Origin: Timema cristinae
Lineage: Eukaryota; Arthropoda; Insecta; Phasmatodea; Timematidae
DNA length: 64,000 nt
Direction: 5' to 3'
Assembly (NCBI GenBank): GCA_039000515.1
Contig: JBCFYV010011164.1
Span: 33,776,021-33,840,020, forward strand
The position numbers and the translations under genes were made by a program. Below, one piece after another: positions 1 through 11,462 of this stretch. The notes under the pieces are model-generated. The model did no database searches and was not told the DNA's origin. It saw nothing but the letters and a program-made list of their open reading frames with translations. Position 1 is the first letter of the stretch. Each line of letters starts with the position of its first letter.

Positions 1-63
1 AAGAGTGTATTTGATGGATATAATATAAACCCTGAGTTTTAGTCATATTGAGAGAGGGGAGGA

Positions 64-460
64 TGGAAAGTCGGATTAAGGGCCCCGTCTTCAAGTGCTT
101 GCATTCTGCCATTGCCTGGGCGATGATCTGTCTGGAATAATATTCTGGGGGCGGAGTCCTTGCATTACACGGAGGAGATCGGGCTCACCAATATTCTAGC
201 GACCCTTGAGTTGAGTTATGGTTGAAGCCATAGTGGGACATTGCTACGAGCTAGGAACTTAACATCAAGACTAAGGTCAGCAAGCGAACTGTTGAAAGTT
301 GCAATGACAGTTGCGGGGACCTTTCTCAAACAATTCTAATTTAACTTGTTCAACTACATCACACTGTGTATTTTATCTAGTTTCTAGTCAATAAACAGCT
401 ATAAGTGAACCCACACAATTATTTGACCTACCTAACCCAACCCACTAAGCCATCCTAACA
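64..460 (+). repeat. Possible solo or 3' LTR of a retrotransposon
   Basis: A purine tract (GAGAGAGGGGAGGA, ending near 63) is followed by a segment that starts with TG, carries an AATAAA-type signal near 391 and ends with CA near 460. That arrangement fits a polypurine tract followed by an LTR. No partner LTR or coding region is in the window, so this is only a structural suggestion. Confidence 0.3.
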
Positions 461-1261
461 GATTTACCCATGGGGCACAATATAGTGAAGCAAGTTTTTC
501 AGTATTCCTCTGTAAATAAGATAGGAAACAACATTTAAACATTCAAAGGAGATCTCCAAAGTAAAGAGAGTATCTATCGGGGCTATGAGCAAGCGTGTTA
601 ACCCTTCCCCTAAAAACAATGGTTTAACACTAAACTACGTGATTTAAAATTTTTAAAAAAGAGCACAGATTAAACAACTTTTTTTAACGTGTGACCATTG
701 CTAGGTTTTTTTTTAAACCTTCCCATGTTTTACACCACTTTGTATGACTGATCGTCCCCCATCTCCACCAACCTACTTCCAGCACCCCTTCCCCCCTTAG
801 TAGTCCAGCAACCACCTACACCAACGCTCCGTTGAGCTGACGCCATTAGCGATGAATATTTGTTCTACATGGGTCGGGAGGGATGCGTGGGATATTCAGA
901 TGGCAATGTTGGTCATACCGTCCATCACGCACTAGGATCGTAGGAGACGCAGCCATGAATACTAAAACAAGGGAATGTTTTTCCCCCTCCCTTCACTCCT
1001 CTTTACCCGTCTGCCCGCCATTTCATACAAATGGTCCCCCCCCCCCCCCCCCCTCCCAACACACTTACAAGTCCTAATAGATCCGACAGCTGGAAGATCT
1101 GTTCTACCTTCGTGCTTAGACCATGTACGCAACTGTTTCGGCTTTGACTTACTCACTGTGACTCAATTTACGTTGTTTTCACATCCTCTTTAAATGTGTG
1201 TTATAAGGGGGAACACATTGGTGACAGACCACTCTAAGGCGTCAAACTCGTATTGCACATA
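461..1261. other. No recognisable gene; contains a poly-C run
   Basis: AT-rich and unassigned apart from C18 at 1036-1053. The short overlapping ORFs near 883-1193 run through the poly-C and look like chance. Confidence 0.5.
1036..1053. repeat. Poly-C tract, C18
   Basis: Eighteen consecutive C residues read directly. Confidence 0.9.
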
Positions 1262-1325
1262 ATTACCGTTGAAGGGAGAGATCGGGGCTTGATTTCCGAT
1301 CAGGTACGCTAGGGAATGGTTTACT
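1262..1325 (+). mobile_element. SINE-B fragment, B-box region
   Basis: GAAGGGAGAGATCGGGG followed by a degraded B box resembles the anticodon-to-B-box part of SINE-B. It is short and could be coincidental. Confidence 0.35.
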
Positions 1326-1517
1326 CTCATCTGTTGTTTATTTTTCACACTATTCCCCCGTTAGTGGTGGTGTATTTCCTCATATTCAACCCCTCAACCC
1401 TTCAGTTTAAGTAACTAATAGCCCTTGTATTGAGCGTCGTATAAAATAAAATAAAAAACACACAAGCCTTAGTTTTAGTTGTTGATTCATCAGTTATAAT
1501 TCTTATCCATGGTTAAG
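1326..1517. other. No recognisable feature
   Basis: AT-rich spacer; nothing identified. Confidence 0.5.
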
Positions 1518-2245
1518 TGACCACTTCGTATTGAAATTTCAATTTCCGGTTAAAATTTTCGACATTTTATTAAGTGTTACACATCTTCAGGTCATAGCAT
1601 TGCTATTAAATTCCTCATTTATAAATTTTGACCAATAATAATGTAAATATTGACTGACTATTGAGTCTAAAGTGGAAATAGATCATTGTTGTACAAACAT
1701 TTCTCCTAAGATCTTTAAGGAAAAACCCATAAACTTTTTGAGAGACTTACTTATATTTAATTACTCTATGGCATGGGAGAATTATTGCGTTAAAACTTAA
1801 GTAGTATCTCTTTACAACTAAAGCTCACAAAATTGTACTTAATATATTTGTGAATATCTCAGAAACTGTTAGTTTTATAACAATATATTTCAAATAAAAG
1901 TTTTTATTTTTAATCGTACTACAATTTGGTTTTTTTATAAGTTATGTAGTATCTCAAATAGTTGCGGAGATACAGAAACGTCCACATCTCGTAAAGTACC
2001 CTAAAGGTTATTTTCATAGTAAAATGAAAATAGCCATTTTATTTGTGATATTAATCAATGCCAAGATACAAAATTAATCAAAATAGCTAGAGCCAATTTT
2101 AAGAAAAGTAATTTTTTCTCTTTTTGCTTTTTATTAATCTACTCTTAATTTTAGGGTTAAACAGACACACAGACCGATGTCATTGCAAAAACCATTTTTT
2201 AGGTCAGGAGGTTCATAAGATGTCGACATCAATCATCATTTCGAG
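1518..2245 (+). repeat. Dispersed repeat R, copy 1 (long form)
   Basis: This segment aligns by eye, reversed, with 12090-12830. Shared landmarks are TTACACATCTT, TTTATAAATTTTGACC, the ACTACTT/TTAACGCAATAAT block, AGCCATTTTATTTGTGAT and GTCGACATC. No frame is preserved, so it looks like a non-autonomous element or the untranslated part of a larger one. I cannot place it in a known superfamily. Confidence 0.75.
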
Positions 2246-3313
2246 AAAGAGTTTTTTCTTATGTTAGAAATAATTCCTTTACCTTTAGGGTTTGAAAAAT
2301 TAAAATATATATATTAGGGTTCTACGAGTATTCGTATTTTGATCTCGATCTAGAGCTTAAGCGACAAGCTCGAGATCGAAATGAAAGTTTTGTAAGCTCG
2401 TCATTTTCGAGCTTCTGCTTGATGTACTTAATAATCACTTTTTAAAACACCATATTAAGCATATTCTATTTAAATGAGATAATATCAGCATTTTAACTTA
2501 TAAATCATTCTATTACTTAACAAATTGTTAAAAATTAATTTCAATTTTTACATTAATAACGTAATAGAGCTCTAAAATTACTTTCGATCAGTAAATCTAT
2601 TCAATATTGTCGTTCATTTTTAATTATACTTGATTGATATTGTTTACTTGTATTGCCATTACAAAGCAATGGAAATAAAAATAGCTAAGAATATTACTAA
2701 ATAATCGAATGATTCTTTTTAATACTTTCACCTGGTCTCTTTCTAAAATAATAATTTATATTAAATTAAAAATTTAATATCAGAAATATATTATATTAAA
2801 TGTTTCCAAATTGAAAATATTTAAAACTCGTATTAATTAATATGTTTAGCTAAAAAAAACAGCTCTAGTTTTGTTACTATTTAGTTATAGAAATGTATTG
2901 GTTAACCTGTTTAAAATCAATGTTGATCTTATTTATTGCAATACAAATTTTACCAAACTTACCACATTTATATTAAAAAATCACTTACTATTTCATATGT
3001 TTGCTTAGAAATATTATTTTTATTTTTAAGTATGAGCATCAACTTTTATAAGCATTAAAAATTAAATTGAAGTAAGTTTCTCAATAAAATAATGTTTAAC
3101 GAGAGCCCGTACAATGAGCATAGATGAATGGAACTGGAACAGTAGACGTGATCATTTATGATTACACTAAGGAATAATAAACGAAATACGAAACACTTGA
3201 AATTTCTAATTGTTTATGATTTTTACGTTTTCTTATACGGTAAATTAAGTTACTGAATCATATTTGGGGGACATATTAGCTTATTAAAACGTCAATTGTA
3301 GTAACTTTTAATC
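2246..3313. other. AT-rich spacer with an imperfect CTCGAG hairpin near 2340-2385
   Basis: GATCTCGATCTAGAGCTT near 2341 is largely complementary to AAGCTCGAGATCGAA near 2367. The rest is low-complexity AT-rich DNA without a gene. Confidence 0.4.
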
Positions 3314-3998
3314 AAGACATTGTAAAAACACTCTACAATAATGTAAAGTGATAGTGAAGGAAGCCAACCTGAAAGGATAGTTTAGTTAGGCCTAGATAGG
3401 ACAAACACACTTCTTTCTTCTTGCACTTTTACACTTCCCACTTTTTCAAACTTCCACGCTTGCGCATTCTTTTGAATTTTCGGAAATAACCTATTTTTCA
3501 TATGAAAATACAGTAAAGAAAAAGTAATATTCACAAAAATTCAAAATAATGTACAAGTGTGCAAGTTTTAAAGAAGTGGAAAGTGTAAAAGCTTAAGAAG
3601 ACATGAAGATAGAAGTGTATTTGTTTATTTGTTTATTAGGGGTAAGGTGTCAGACTTCTGTGCTGGTGGCCGGGGTTCAATCCTCGGTCCCGGCACAGAT
3701 TTATCTGATTTCCAAACCCTTCCTTCACCTCTGACAAGACATCTTGTGAATGTGGGGAATGCCAGGCCTCCACCGTGGTTCGGATTCCACGTTAAACTGT
3801 AGGTCCTTCATTTCATCTCACTATCACCCTACCATTACACATTAGCGTAAATGCGTATAACCCGAATGGGTAGTAAGACGCTGTGCTAATAATAATATGT
3901 ATTTGTTTATATCTAGAACTAACCTAACTATCCTTTCAGGTTGGCTTCCTTCACTATCACTTACTTTACATCACTTTACAGTGTTTCTACACTGTCTT
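3314..3998. mobile_element. Foldback element with long inverted-repeat arms
   Basis: The left arm (3314-3500) and right arm (about 3502-3998, minus an inserted SINE) are inverted repeats of each other. AGTGATAGTGAAGGAAGCCA in the left arm has its complement TGGCTTCCTTCACTATCACT in the right. The arms meet at a perfect palindrome, TTTTCATATGAAAA, at 3495-3508. Without the SINE the element is about 400 bp, essentially all hairpin, and encodes nothing. It may be a MITE or foldback transposon. Confidence 0.85.
3629..3897 (+). mobile_element. SINE-A, slightly 5'-truncated, inside the foldback element
   Basis: It lacks the first ~16 bases but keeps the pol III A-box region (GGGGTAAGGTG), B box (GGTTCAATCC), body and AAT tail. 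It is flanked by a perfect 13-bp TSD, TGTATTTGTTTAT, at 3616-3628 and 3898-3910, so insertion into the right arm of the foldback element is certain and came later. Confidence 0.93.
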
Positions 3999-4092
3999 GT
4001 TATACATTTCCAAGCCATCATGAAATTATCCATTTTATTAACTTAGTTTTATAATTATTAGTGTAATTTTATTGTCCTTAAATTATCATTAC

Positions 4093-4223
4093 TAGCACCG
4101 CGTCTTACTACCAGTTAGGCTTATACGCACTTACTCTAATGTGTAATGGTGGGGTGATTGTGAGATTAAATGGAGGACCTACATATTAACGTGGAATCCG
4201 AACCACGGTGGAGGCCTGGCATT
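4093..4223 (-). mobile_element. SINE-A, 5'-truncated copy
   Basis: The 3' half of SINE-A in reverse orientation, from the shared tail (AGCACCGCGTCTTACTACC) to the GAGGCCTGGCATT block. The tRNA-like head is missing. More diverged than most SINE-A copies. Confidence 0.85.
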
Positions 4224-4513
4224 TAATGTCCTTAAAGACATGAGTGTTGAAACCATTTTAATTATTTGTTTTTTTATTAGATTTTTATTTGAGTGTCGTT
4301 CTTGTTTTTTAAATTGTGTTTTATAAGTGTTATTACGAATTTAAAAACTGATATGTCCATTATTTAACCTTTTTTAAAAAATTATAAATTTAAAAAATGA
4401 GTGTCATTCATATTTTAAGAACATGATTTTTTATATATTTTTAATCTTTAAAACTATGAATAGGCCTATACTTGAATTCAACTCGAATGAAAAAATCCAA
4501 GCTCACATGACCC

Positions 4514-4516
<3 letters not shown>
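4224..4516. other. No recognisable feature
   Basis: AT-rich spacer. Confidence 0.5.

Positions 4517-4564
<48 letters not shown>
4517..4564. repeat. (AT)24 microsatellite
   Basis: Uninterrupted AT dinucleotides. They sit where other R copies have a short AATATATATTT run, so the array probably expanded inside repeat R. Confidence 0.95.
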
Positions 4565-4567
<3 letters not shown>

Positions 4568-5138
4568 TATAGCTTGAAAGTTTGTTTTTTTTATAAAAAT
4601 ATGTTCCAAATAAGAGATTTGTATTATAAATACCCTACATATTTGCAATGATAAGTAATTTCATATCTCAAAGAGTTACGGAGATATGATTTTTTTTAAA
4701 TAAGAATTTACGTATAAGACCAGAACCCTTAAAGTCCTTTTGTTGAAATATTGAGAGTAGCCATTTTATTTAGAATAATTAGAAATGTTTAGAAATGAAA
4801 TTTAATCAAAATTGTTAAAGCCAATTTTGAGGAAATCGACCTTTTCTCTCTTTGACCATCAGTAAACTACCCTTAATTCTTAGGCTGTATATTCAATTCC
4901 AAAAACCCCTTGGGGCAACCCTATTAAAACCCTAGATACCAAGATTCAGCCCGATCAGTAAAATAGTTTAGGTTCTAGTCCGAGGTACAGTCAGACAGAC
5001 ATACAGACAGACGGAATTTCAAAAACCACTTTTTTGGATTCGGGGAGCATGAAAGGTCAAAATTCATCAAATTCTCGAGTTCGATTTTTTTGACGATCAC
5101 AATACTTTCCATGCCTTTAAGATAGCGAGAAAGTAAAA
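4565..5138 (+). repeat. Dispersed repeat R, copy 2 (short form)
   Basis: Matches the reverse of 11463-12061 from GCGTATAGCTTGAAAG to TAAGATAGCGAGAAAGTA. It includes GGTATCTAGGG-type sequence, CCAAAAACCCCTTGGGGCAACC, a CAGACAGACAGACGG-like run and a GGGG(A/G)GCATGAAA block. Non-coding. Confidence 0.8.
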
Positions 5139-6025
5139 AAAAATCTTAGAGATGCATCCAGAATTATAAATACAGTGCAGATATTAAAATATATGGAAAG
5201 TCCCGTTTATGTTAGCAAGCATTTCTAAAATTTCGTAATAAAGAAAAGTCATATTTCTAGTAAAATGTATTATTGAAACATTAGACAAGATACAATTGTT
5301 TATAAATTTATAATAACTATTAAATTTTAATGTGAGCTGTATGGTTGTTCGTTTTCAATAACTAAAGTAGCTATATAAATATCTATGCCTGTAGTCACCT
5401 TTCACAGTAAATATAAGAGGGATTTATCAGTCAATGAACATCTGTAGTTGGAATTTATGAATTTAATTGTTGAAAAAGTTATTTAATAAAAGATAAGTGC
5501 ACTCGAGCATTGAGCATATCATAAGTACAAAGTTCTTCAAATTCGGATAGCATTCTCTTATAGATAATTTCTAAAATCTTTTCCTTTTTTGATTCTTCCA
5601 GTAAAAGAAATGTCTGATTTCAAATCGCACAGTTCCAGTTGGAGTTTAGAGCTTACGTTTTCAATGCTGACCATGCTTACTGAAATGAACCCTTCAGCGT
5701 TGACGCAATGAAATACTTTTGAAATCGTGCCTGGGTTTGTGCTCGAGCTTTACGTTCGGAATTTTGTTTTCGTGGGTGAAATTATAAAGCCGTAATCCCC
5801 AAGAGGGCCCATAAAAACGTTTCACGGGCCGCGTCTTGGATAGCCCTGATCTAAAACATCACATGCAATTGCTTCGTTTACTACCCGTTTCATTTGGGGA
5901 ATATCTCCCCCTCCTCCCCAGTGGATACCCCCTTGAGAAAACTCAACGAGAAAAAGTGTATTCAGCCAGTGAACAAACCATTGCTTAAAGTCAGATTATG
6001 CTGCTTTTGTGTGCACCAAATTTGG
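5139..6025. other. No gene; possible hAT-type terminus at about 5790-5852
   Basis: Mostly AT-rich. GGGCCGCGTCTTGGATAGCCCTG near 5827 resembles a reversed hAT-type end (CAGGGCTATCCAAG...). No matching second end was found. Confidence 0.35.
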
Positions 6026-6039
6026 TCAAAATCTAGTTA

Positions 6040-6358
6040 TTATTATATTTTATTATTATTATTATTATTATTATTCTTTAGCACCACGTCTTACTAGCAG
6101 TTCGGGTTATACGCACTTACGCTAATGTGTAATGGTAGGGTGATTGTGAGATGAAATGAAGGACCTACAGTTTAACGTGGAATCCGAACCACGGTGGAGG
6201 CCTGGCATTCTACACATTCACAAGTTGTGATAAATACATGTCTTGTCAGAGGTGTAGGAAGGGTTTGGTAATCAGATAAATCTGTGCCGGGACCGAGGAT
6301 TGAACCCCGGCCGCCAGCATAGAAGTTTGACACCTTACCCCTAGACCACCAGGTCACC
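6040..6358 (-). mobile_element. SINE-A, full length, with (TTA)n tail
   Basis: Complete reverse copy from the TTA tail (about 6040-6076) to the head at 6358 (GGTGACC when reversed). Flanked by a perfect 14-bp TSD, TCAAAATCTAGTTA, at 6026-6039 and 6359-6372. Confidence 0.95.
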
Positions 6359-6372
6359 TCAAAATCTAGTTA

Positions 6373-6466
6373 AATGAATTGCACATTTAAGATATTTAAA
6401 AATATTGTAATCCCATTTAAAAATATTGTTTCACCAGTTTTGTAGCTCATGGATTAATTGTATGTC
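6373..6466. other. Short spacer between two opposed SINE-A copies
   Basis: About 100 bp of unique-looking AT-rich DNA separates this tail-out pair. Confidence 0.5.
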
Positions 6467-6478
6467 TACTTCACATTA

Positions 6479-6768
6479 GGTGACCTGATGGTCTAGGGGT
6501 AAGGTGACAAACTTCTATGCTGGCGGCCGGGGTTCAAGCCTCGGTCCCGGCACAGATTTATCTGATTACCAAACCCTTCCTTCACCTCTGACAAGACATC
6601 TTGTTAATGTGGGAATGCCAGGCCTCCACCGTGGTTCGGATTCCACGTTAAACTGTAGGTCCTTCATTTCATCTCACAATCACCCTACCCATTACACATT
6701 AGCGTAAGAGCGTATAACCCGAACGGGTAGTAAGACGCGGTGCTAATAATAATAATAATTAATAATAA
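6479..6768 (+). mobile_element. SINE-A, full length
   Basis: Complete copy starting GGTGACCTGATGGTCTAGGG with a split AAT tail. Perfect 12-bp TSD, TACTTCACATTA, at 6467-6478 and 6769-6780. Confidence 0.95.
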
Positions 6769-6780
6769 TACTTCACATTA

Positions 6781-7895
6781 ACAGGCATAACGCAATACTT
6801 TTTGTCATGTTTAAGCTAAAACTATTATGTTTTGATGGTATGGATTAAAATCTTGACCTGAAGAATCTCAACAAACATAAGTAAATTTTAAAGACTACGA
6901 AATGTCTAACTTTTAGAATAAAACTTAATAGCTAGTAATTATTAAAACACATTACTAATCACATTTTTTATAGAAAATAGTTATCATATATTGGTTATTC
7001 TTGTGCACTATGACGTTATAGAATCACGTAAATTATTTTAGTGAGATATATTAATTAATAAGATTCAGATTTTCTGTATGGATTAAAATGAATTGTGAAC
7101 AAATAATACCTGCATGATTGTCGAGTATCAAGTATGGTTTAAATCCATTTATCAGTTCAAACACACACAAAAATTTCAACACAGTTGCGTTAATCTTTTT
7201 TTTTCAGAGGAAAATAATTATTTTATAAAAAAAAGTTTACAAACTTTTTAATCACCTCAAGTTACCTACTAGTTAAAATATAGGTGTCTTGATTCATTTG
7301 TTTGTACTGTGTAAAGAACAAATGCACATACTAGAAATAGAGCATTTATTTCCCCATGCATATTTTTAAAAGAGATAAAATTGCAATTTGCATACATTTT
7401 TGTGAAAATAAAAGGTCAAATATAATAATGTGCCTTTGTGTGTGGAAGGGTGAATATTCTTGAAGGTCATATAATAATGTTTTAAAATATCTGAAAAGCA
7501 TGCAAAATTATTTTTATCTCTAGATTTGTTAATGAATAAATTTTATCAAAATAATAAGATATTTATTTGGGTAATTTATATGCTCTGTCTTTGAATTTTT
7601 AGCTCAAAAACTCTTTAAATTTAATTCTATCATTTATTGTTCACCTATGTTCATTTTTTCATGAATAAACATTTAGAAGTATAAAATTGGCTGAATCATT
7701 AATGGGTCTGATTTCCCGTGTGACGTAAAATAAAGTTATATATAGGCCAAATCGTTACTTTGAAAATAACTTGTGATTTACTAAATTGTTATCGCTTTCT
7801 ACAGTAAATTAAACAAAATTTTAAAAAACGACAAAAATAAATTACCAACACATTGCGTTATAATTAATTTTTTTTTTTACATTCATGAATATTCA
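6781..7895. other. No recognisable feature
   Basis: AT-rich spacer; no open frame of note. Confidence 0.5.
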
Positions 7896-7990
7896 TAGCG
7901 TTTGCCGAGTGGTGTCAAAAAAGACGTTAGACTGGAATCTAGCTTGGTCATTGCCGATACAAAGGTCGACATTTTATTTCCCGACTGGGT
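7896..7990 (+). pseudogene. tRNA-Ser/Leu-like fragment or SINE head
   Basis: GCCGAGTGGTGTC followed by GACGTTAGACTGGAATCTAG resembles the D-arm and anticodon arm of a class II tRNA. The B-box region (AAAGGTCGACATTTTATTTCC) is degraded, so this is a relic and not a working tRNA gene. Confidence 0.45.
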
Positions 7991-8077
7991 GTATTAAAGT
8001 TAGTTTTGTAATGTTTCAATTTTTTAAATAGTTCCCCCTTAACTACCACCCATCCGGGCAATCCACATTAAATCACC

Positions 8078-8130
8078 TTAATGGTGTAAGAATGAATAAG
8101 GTAGAATGTTTAGGGAGTATACCGACATTT
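8078..8130 (-). mobile_element. SINE-B fragment
   Basis: AATGGTGTAAGAATGAATAAGG resembles the reversed ATTAGCG...GGGATAAGGAAGG block of SINE-B. Short and weak. Confidence 0.3.
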
Positions 8131-8150
8131 TTGCAGGCATGTGTAGTTGA

Positions 8151-8475
8151 ACTCATGGAGTCGGAGTCAAAGTCCTGGAGTTATAGAGTCAGAGTCAAAG
8201 TCGTGAAGGCATGGAATCGTGGATTTGGAGTTGTGGAGTTGGAGTCGTGGATGCATGGAGTCATAGAATCTAAGCCATGGAGTCGGAGTTAATTTCGTAG
8301 AGTCATAGGGTCGTGGAGTCGGATACAAAGTTGTGGAGTCACGGAGTCGGAGTCGTGGAGTTGGAGTCAGAGTCAAAGTCGTGGATTCGTGGAGTCAAAG
8401 TTGATGTCTTGGAATCATAGAGTCGTGGAACTGGAGTTGGAGTCGGAAGCAATTTTAAGTGAAGTCAGAGTCCGT
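8151..8475 (+). repeat. Degenerate GAGTC/GTCGTG minisatellite
   Basis: Irregular tandem array of TGGAGTCATAGAGTC, GGAGTCGGAGTC and AAAGTCGTGGAGT modules. The ORFs on both strands here are products of the repeat. Confidence 0.85.
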
Positions 8476-9454
8476 AAAAATTTACCAGCCCCGACCCCAA
8501 CTTAAAAGTTAAAACTTATAATATTATAGCAATTTAGATACTTATATAATTTCAGTTTGGTCCTTTTTTATTCTTTACGTTCTATACTTTTAATTTGGAT
8601 TGACGAATTTATCCAAATATACACTAATAATATCAAAGAATCTTCCCATGGAGTAATCTATAATGGAGCATTTTAGTACAATAAATCTTTTATTACTAGT
8701 TAATACACTTTAGACATTTTTGAACGAGTTGAAGTCTAACAGTAGAAAAATATAGAAGTTGGAGTTGAAGGCTTGGCGTAACAACTCCATAGTCCTGCAT
8801 TTTTATGGTAGGACATCAGAATATATTTATAAAAAATCATCCTTATTACACCCAACCTTAATTTAAACTCCTACAATTCCATCACAAACAAACCAGATTC
8901 AACTGATATTTATCTCACGTGCTCACCTTTGCAAGTTTTACAATGGTGTATATTTATTATATTGATAAACAGTTGTTTTTATCTCACTGAAAGTATCTAG
9001 TATCGTCAGACCCAATGACCAGCTGATGATTTAATCGAGACGAATCATAGACTAGAACAAGGGGTTTCAAATCCAGACATCAAAACAGATACCAATCAAT
9101 ATGTATAGGTCCCTGGATGGTTTCCTTTAGCAATAGATCACTATTATTAATCATGTCACTAATTTCCACATGCACCGAAGCAGTAATTTATCTTCATGCC
9201 ACAAGCTTGGCCCCCCTCACACTCCTACCTCCCTATTTCCCCCAAGTGACTGCTGAAACGCATCCAGGATGCCCCCAAGCTTAGGGAGCTCGTTTAACTA
9301 GCTCGCTCTAGTTTTGTTCGTAAATTAACGCCAGATGTAAAGGGAATAGACTTTAGGGCACCGTATATTTTAAGATAAATTCATGGTTTTGAAATTTAGT
9401 TGGGTATTTCTGCCCTATCCCCTCCACATATTTATAATTTTAATGTAAATATAG
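8476..9454. other. No recognisable feature
   Basis: AT-rich; no gene or element identified. Confidence 0.5.
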
Positions 9455-9545
9455 CCACATGTCCGTAGAGAGAGACCATTTAATGAAATCATTCTCAGTA
9501 GACCCAGCTGGGATTAGAGCTCCACCTCCCCGTCAACAACAAAGC
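9455..9545 (-). mobile_element. SINE-B fragment
   Basis: GAGAGACCATTTAATGAAATC, then CCCAGCTGGGATTAGAGCTCC, matches the middle and B-box region of reversed SINE-B. Confidence 0.55.
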
Positions 9546-9721
9546 ATGTAAGATGAGAATGGCGCCTTTATCCGCGTAAGCACGCTTGAATTATATTTGC
9601 GACCATTCTGAATAAAAACCTTTTATTTTTGTTTTGTGATGTTAGCGTGTGTTATAAGAGATCAAATTGTAATAAAGGACAGAAATGTTATAACTTTTAT
9701 AAAGCAAAGTTATAATTTCTG

Positions 9722-10216
9722 GCTAACCTACAGGTAGATAAATTATTGTGATCGTTAAAAAATTCGAACTCGAGATTTTGATCAATCTTGACGTTTCATG
9801 CCCCCCCCCCCCCCCCCCCCAACCGAATCAAAAAAGGTGTTTTTGACATTCCATCTGTCTGTCTGTACCTCGGACTAGAACATAAACTATTTTACTGATC
9901 GGGAGCAAGCTTGGTATCTAAAGTTTTCATAGGGTAGCACCAAGGGGTTTTTGGAATTGAATATCTAACCCTAAAATTAAGGTTACTTTACTGAAGCTCA
10001 AAAAGAAAAAAAATCGATTTCATCAAAATCGGCTCTAACAATTTTGATTAAAATTTGTACCTAGGTGTTGATTGAGATCACAAATAAAATTGCTAATTTC
10101 ATTTTCCTAGTAAGATTAATTTAGGGCACTTTACAGAATCGTAAATTCCCGTATCGCCGCAACTATTTGAGATATTGAATAACATATTATTACAAAACTG
10201 TAGTAGCATTAAAAAT
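9722..10216 (-). repeat. Dispersed repeat R, copy 3, first part
   Basis: Reverse copy beginning TAACCTACAGGTAGATAAAT and continuing through the TCTGTCTGTCTG run and the GCTCTAACAATTTTGATTAAA block. It is split from its second part by a SINE-A and a Helitron-like fragment. A C20 run at 9801-9820 replaces a shorter C run of other copies. Confidence 0.8.
9801..9820. repeat. Poly-C tract, C20
   Basis: Twenty consecutive C residues inside repeat R. Confidence 0.9.
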
Positions 10217-10217
10217 A

Positions 10218-10491
10218 GGTGACCTGGTGGTCTAGGGGTAAGGTGTCAGACTTCTATGCTGGCGGCCGGGGTTCAATCCTCGGTCCCGGCAAAGATTTAT
10301 CTGATTACCAAACCCTTCCTTCACCTCTGATAAGACATCTTGTGAATGTGAGGAGTGCCAGGTCTCCACCGTGGTTCGGATTCCACGTTAAACTGTAGGT
10401 CCTTCATTTCATCTCACAATCACCCTACCATTACACATTAGCGTAAGTGCGTATAACCCGAACGGGTAGTAAGACGCGGTGCTAATAATAA
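10218..10491 (+). mobile_element. SINE-A, full length, nested in repeat R
   Basis: Complete copy with AAT tail. 11-bp TSD, CATTAAAAATA, at 10207-10217 and 10492-10502. The flanking R sequence rejoins cleanly when the SINE is removed. Confidence 0.95.
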
Positions 10492-10531
10492 CATTAAAAA
10501 TAAAAAACCTTTATTTGAAATATATTGTTAT

Positions 10532-10984
10532 ACTAGCCCCCTTCCCCGTAAAAAAATATTGTAAAGAATCCTGTAAAACAAAGCTTCAAATCATCCATTA
10601 TGTCAATATATAAAATAAAACTGATTTTTACTTATTTTTAAAAAAAATACAGTCCTACCATCACTACCTCCCGATTTTTATCCTCCCTCCTATTTTCATC
10701 TCATTCCTCTTTCCTCACCCTCACCCCCCTCCCCCCGCCCCCTTTACCAACCACACTTTCTCTTCAACAACTTTTTGTTTCCAACGACTATATAATATAC
10801 TATTGACATTTTTATGAGGAATAAATTAAATTTTCAAAATAAAATATAGCCTATGTTACTCGCTGATAATGTATATTTATATTGGTGAAAGAATTTTTTA
10901 AATCGGTCCAGTAGTTTATGAGTTTATCCATTACAAACAAAAAAACAAACAAAATCAAATCTTTCCTCTTTATAATATTAGTTT
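10532..10984 (-). mobile_element. Helitron-like non-autonomous element
   Basis: In reverse it starts near AATATTATAAAGAGGAAAG, passes a TAATGGATAAACTCATAAAC block and ends GGGGGCTAGT, consistent with a CTRRT-type 3' terminus. These blocks recall repeats widely seen in arthropod genomes and often assigned to Helitrons. The class is from memory of the family, not a search. It interrupts repeat R. Confidence 0.5.
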
Positions 10985-11462
10985 TAAAAACACTTATGTT
11001 TAAACGCAATAATTTTCCAATGCCATAGAGTAATTAAATATAAGTCTCTCAAAAGGTGTATGTTATTTTTCCATAAACCACTTAGTAGAAAAGTTTGTAC
11101 AACAATGATCTTTCAATAGTCAATATTTAGATTTTTTATTGGTCAAAATTTATAACTGAGGAATTTAATAGCAACAATGTAAACAATTTTAACCATAAGT
11201 CAAAATTTTAATACAAAGTGTTAACCCTTTTAGACCCAATATCGATCTTTTTATTGGTACAAACATAAAAATGAGGACATTAATTCTTAAAAAATAAAAT
11301 TAGGGAATTTAAAATCGGGACTATAAAAAATGTTTTACGTGTGGATAGTGCAATTTATGCTTAGGTTTGCTATTGTATATTATTTCGTTTCACATATATT
11401 ATGAGTTTTGAGTAAATATCTCTATTTTTTTAATAGAGTGAGAAAGTCAGTGAGGGTTTCCG
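10985..11462 (-). repeat. Dispersed repeat R, copy 3, second part
   Basis: Resumes R at AACGCAATAATTTTCC and runs to AGGGTTTCCGTACTG. It matches 12550-13075 of the last copy. Confidence 0.8.

Noticed and set aside
7896..7990. Functional tRNA gene
   Set aside because: The D- and anticodon-arm similarity is good, but the T-arm/B box and acceptor pairing are lost.
8092..8376. ORFs across the GAGTC minisatellite
   Set aside because: Repeat-derived on both strands; no sign of protein selection.
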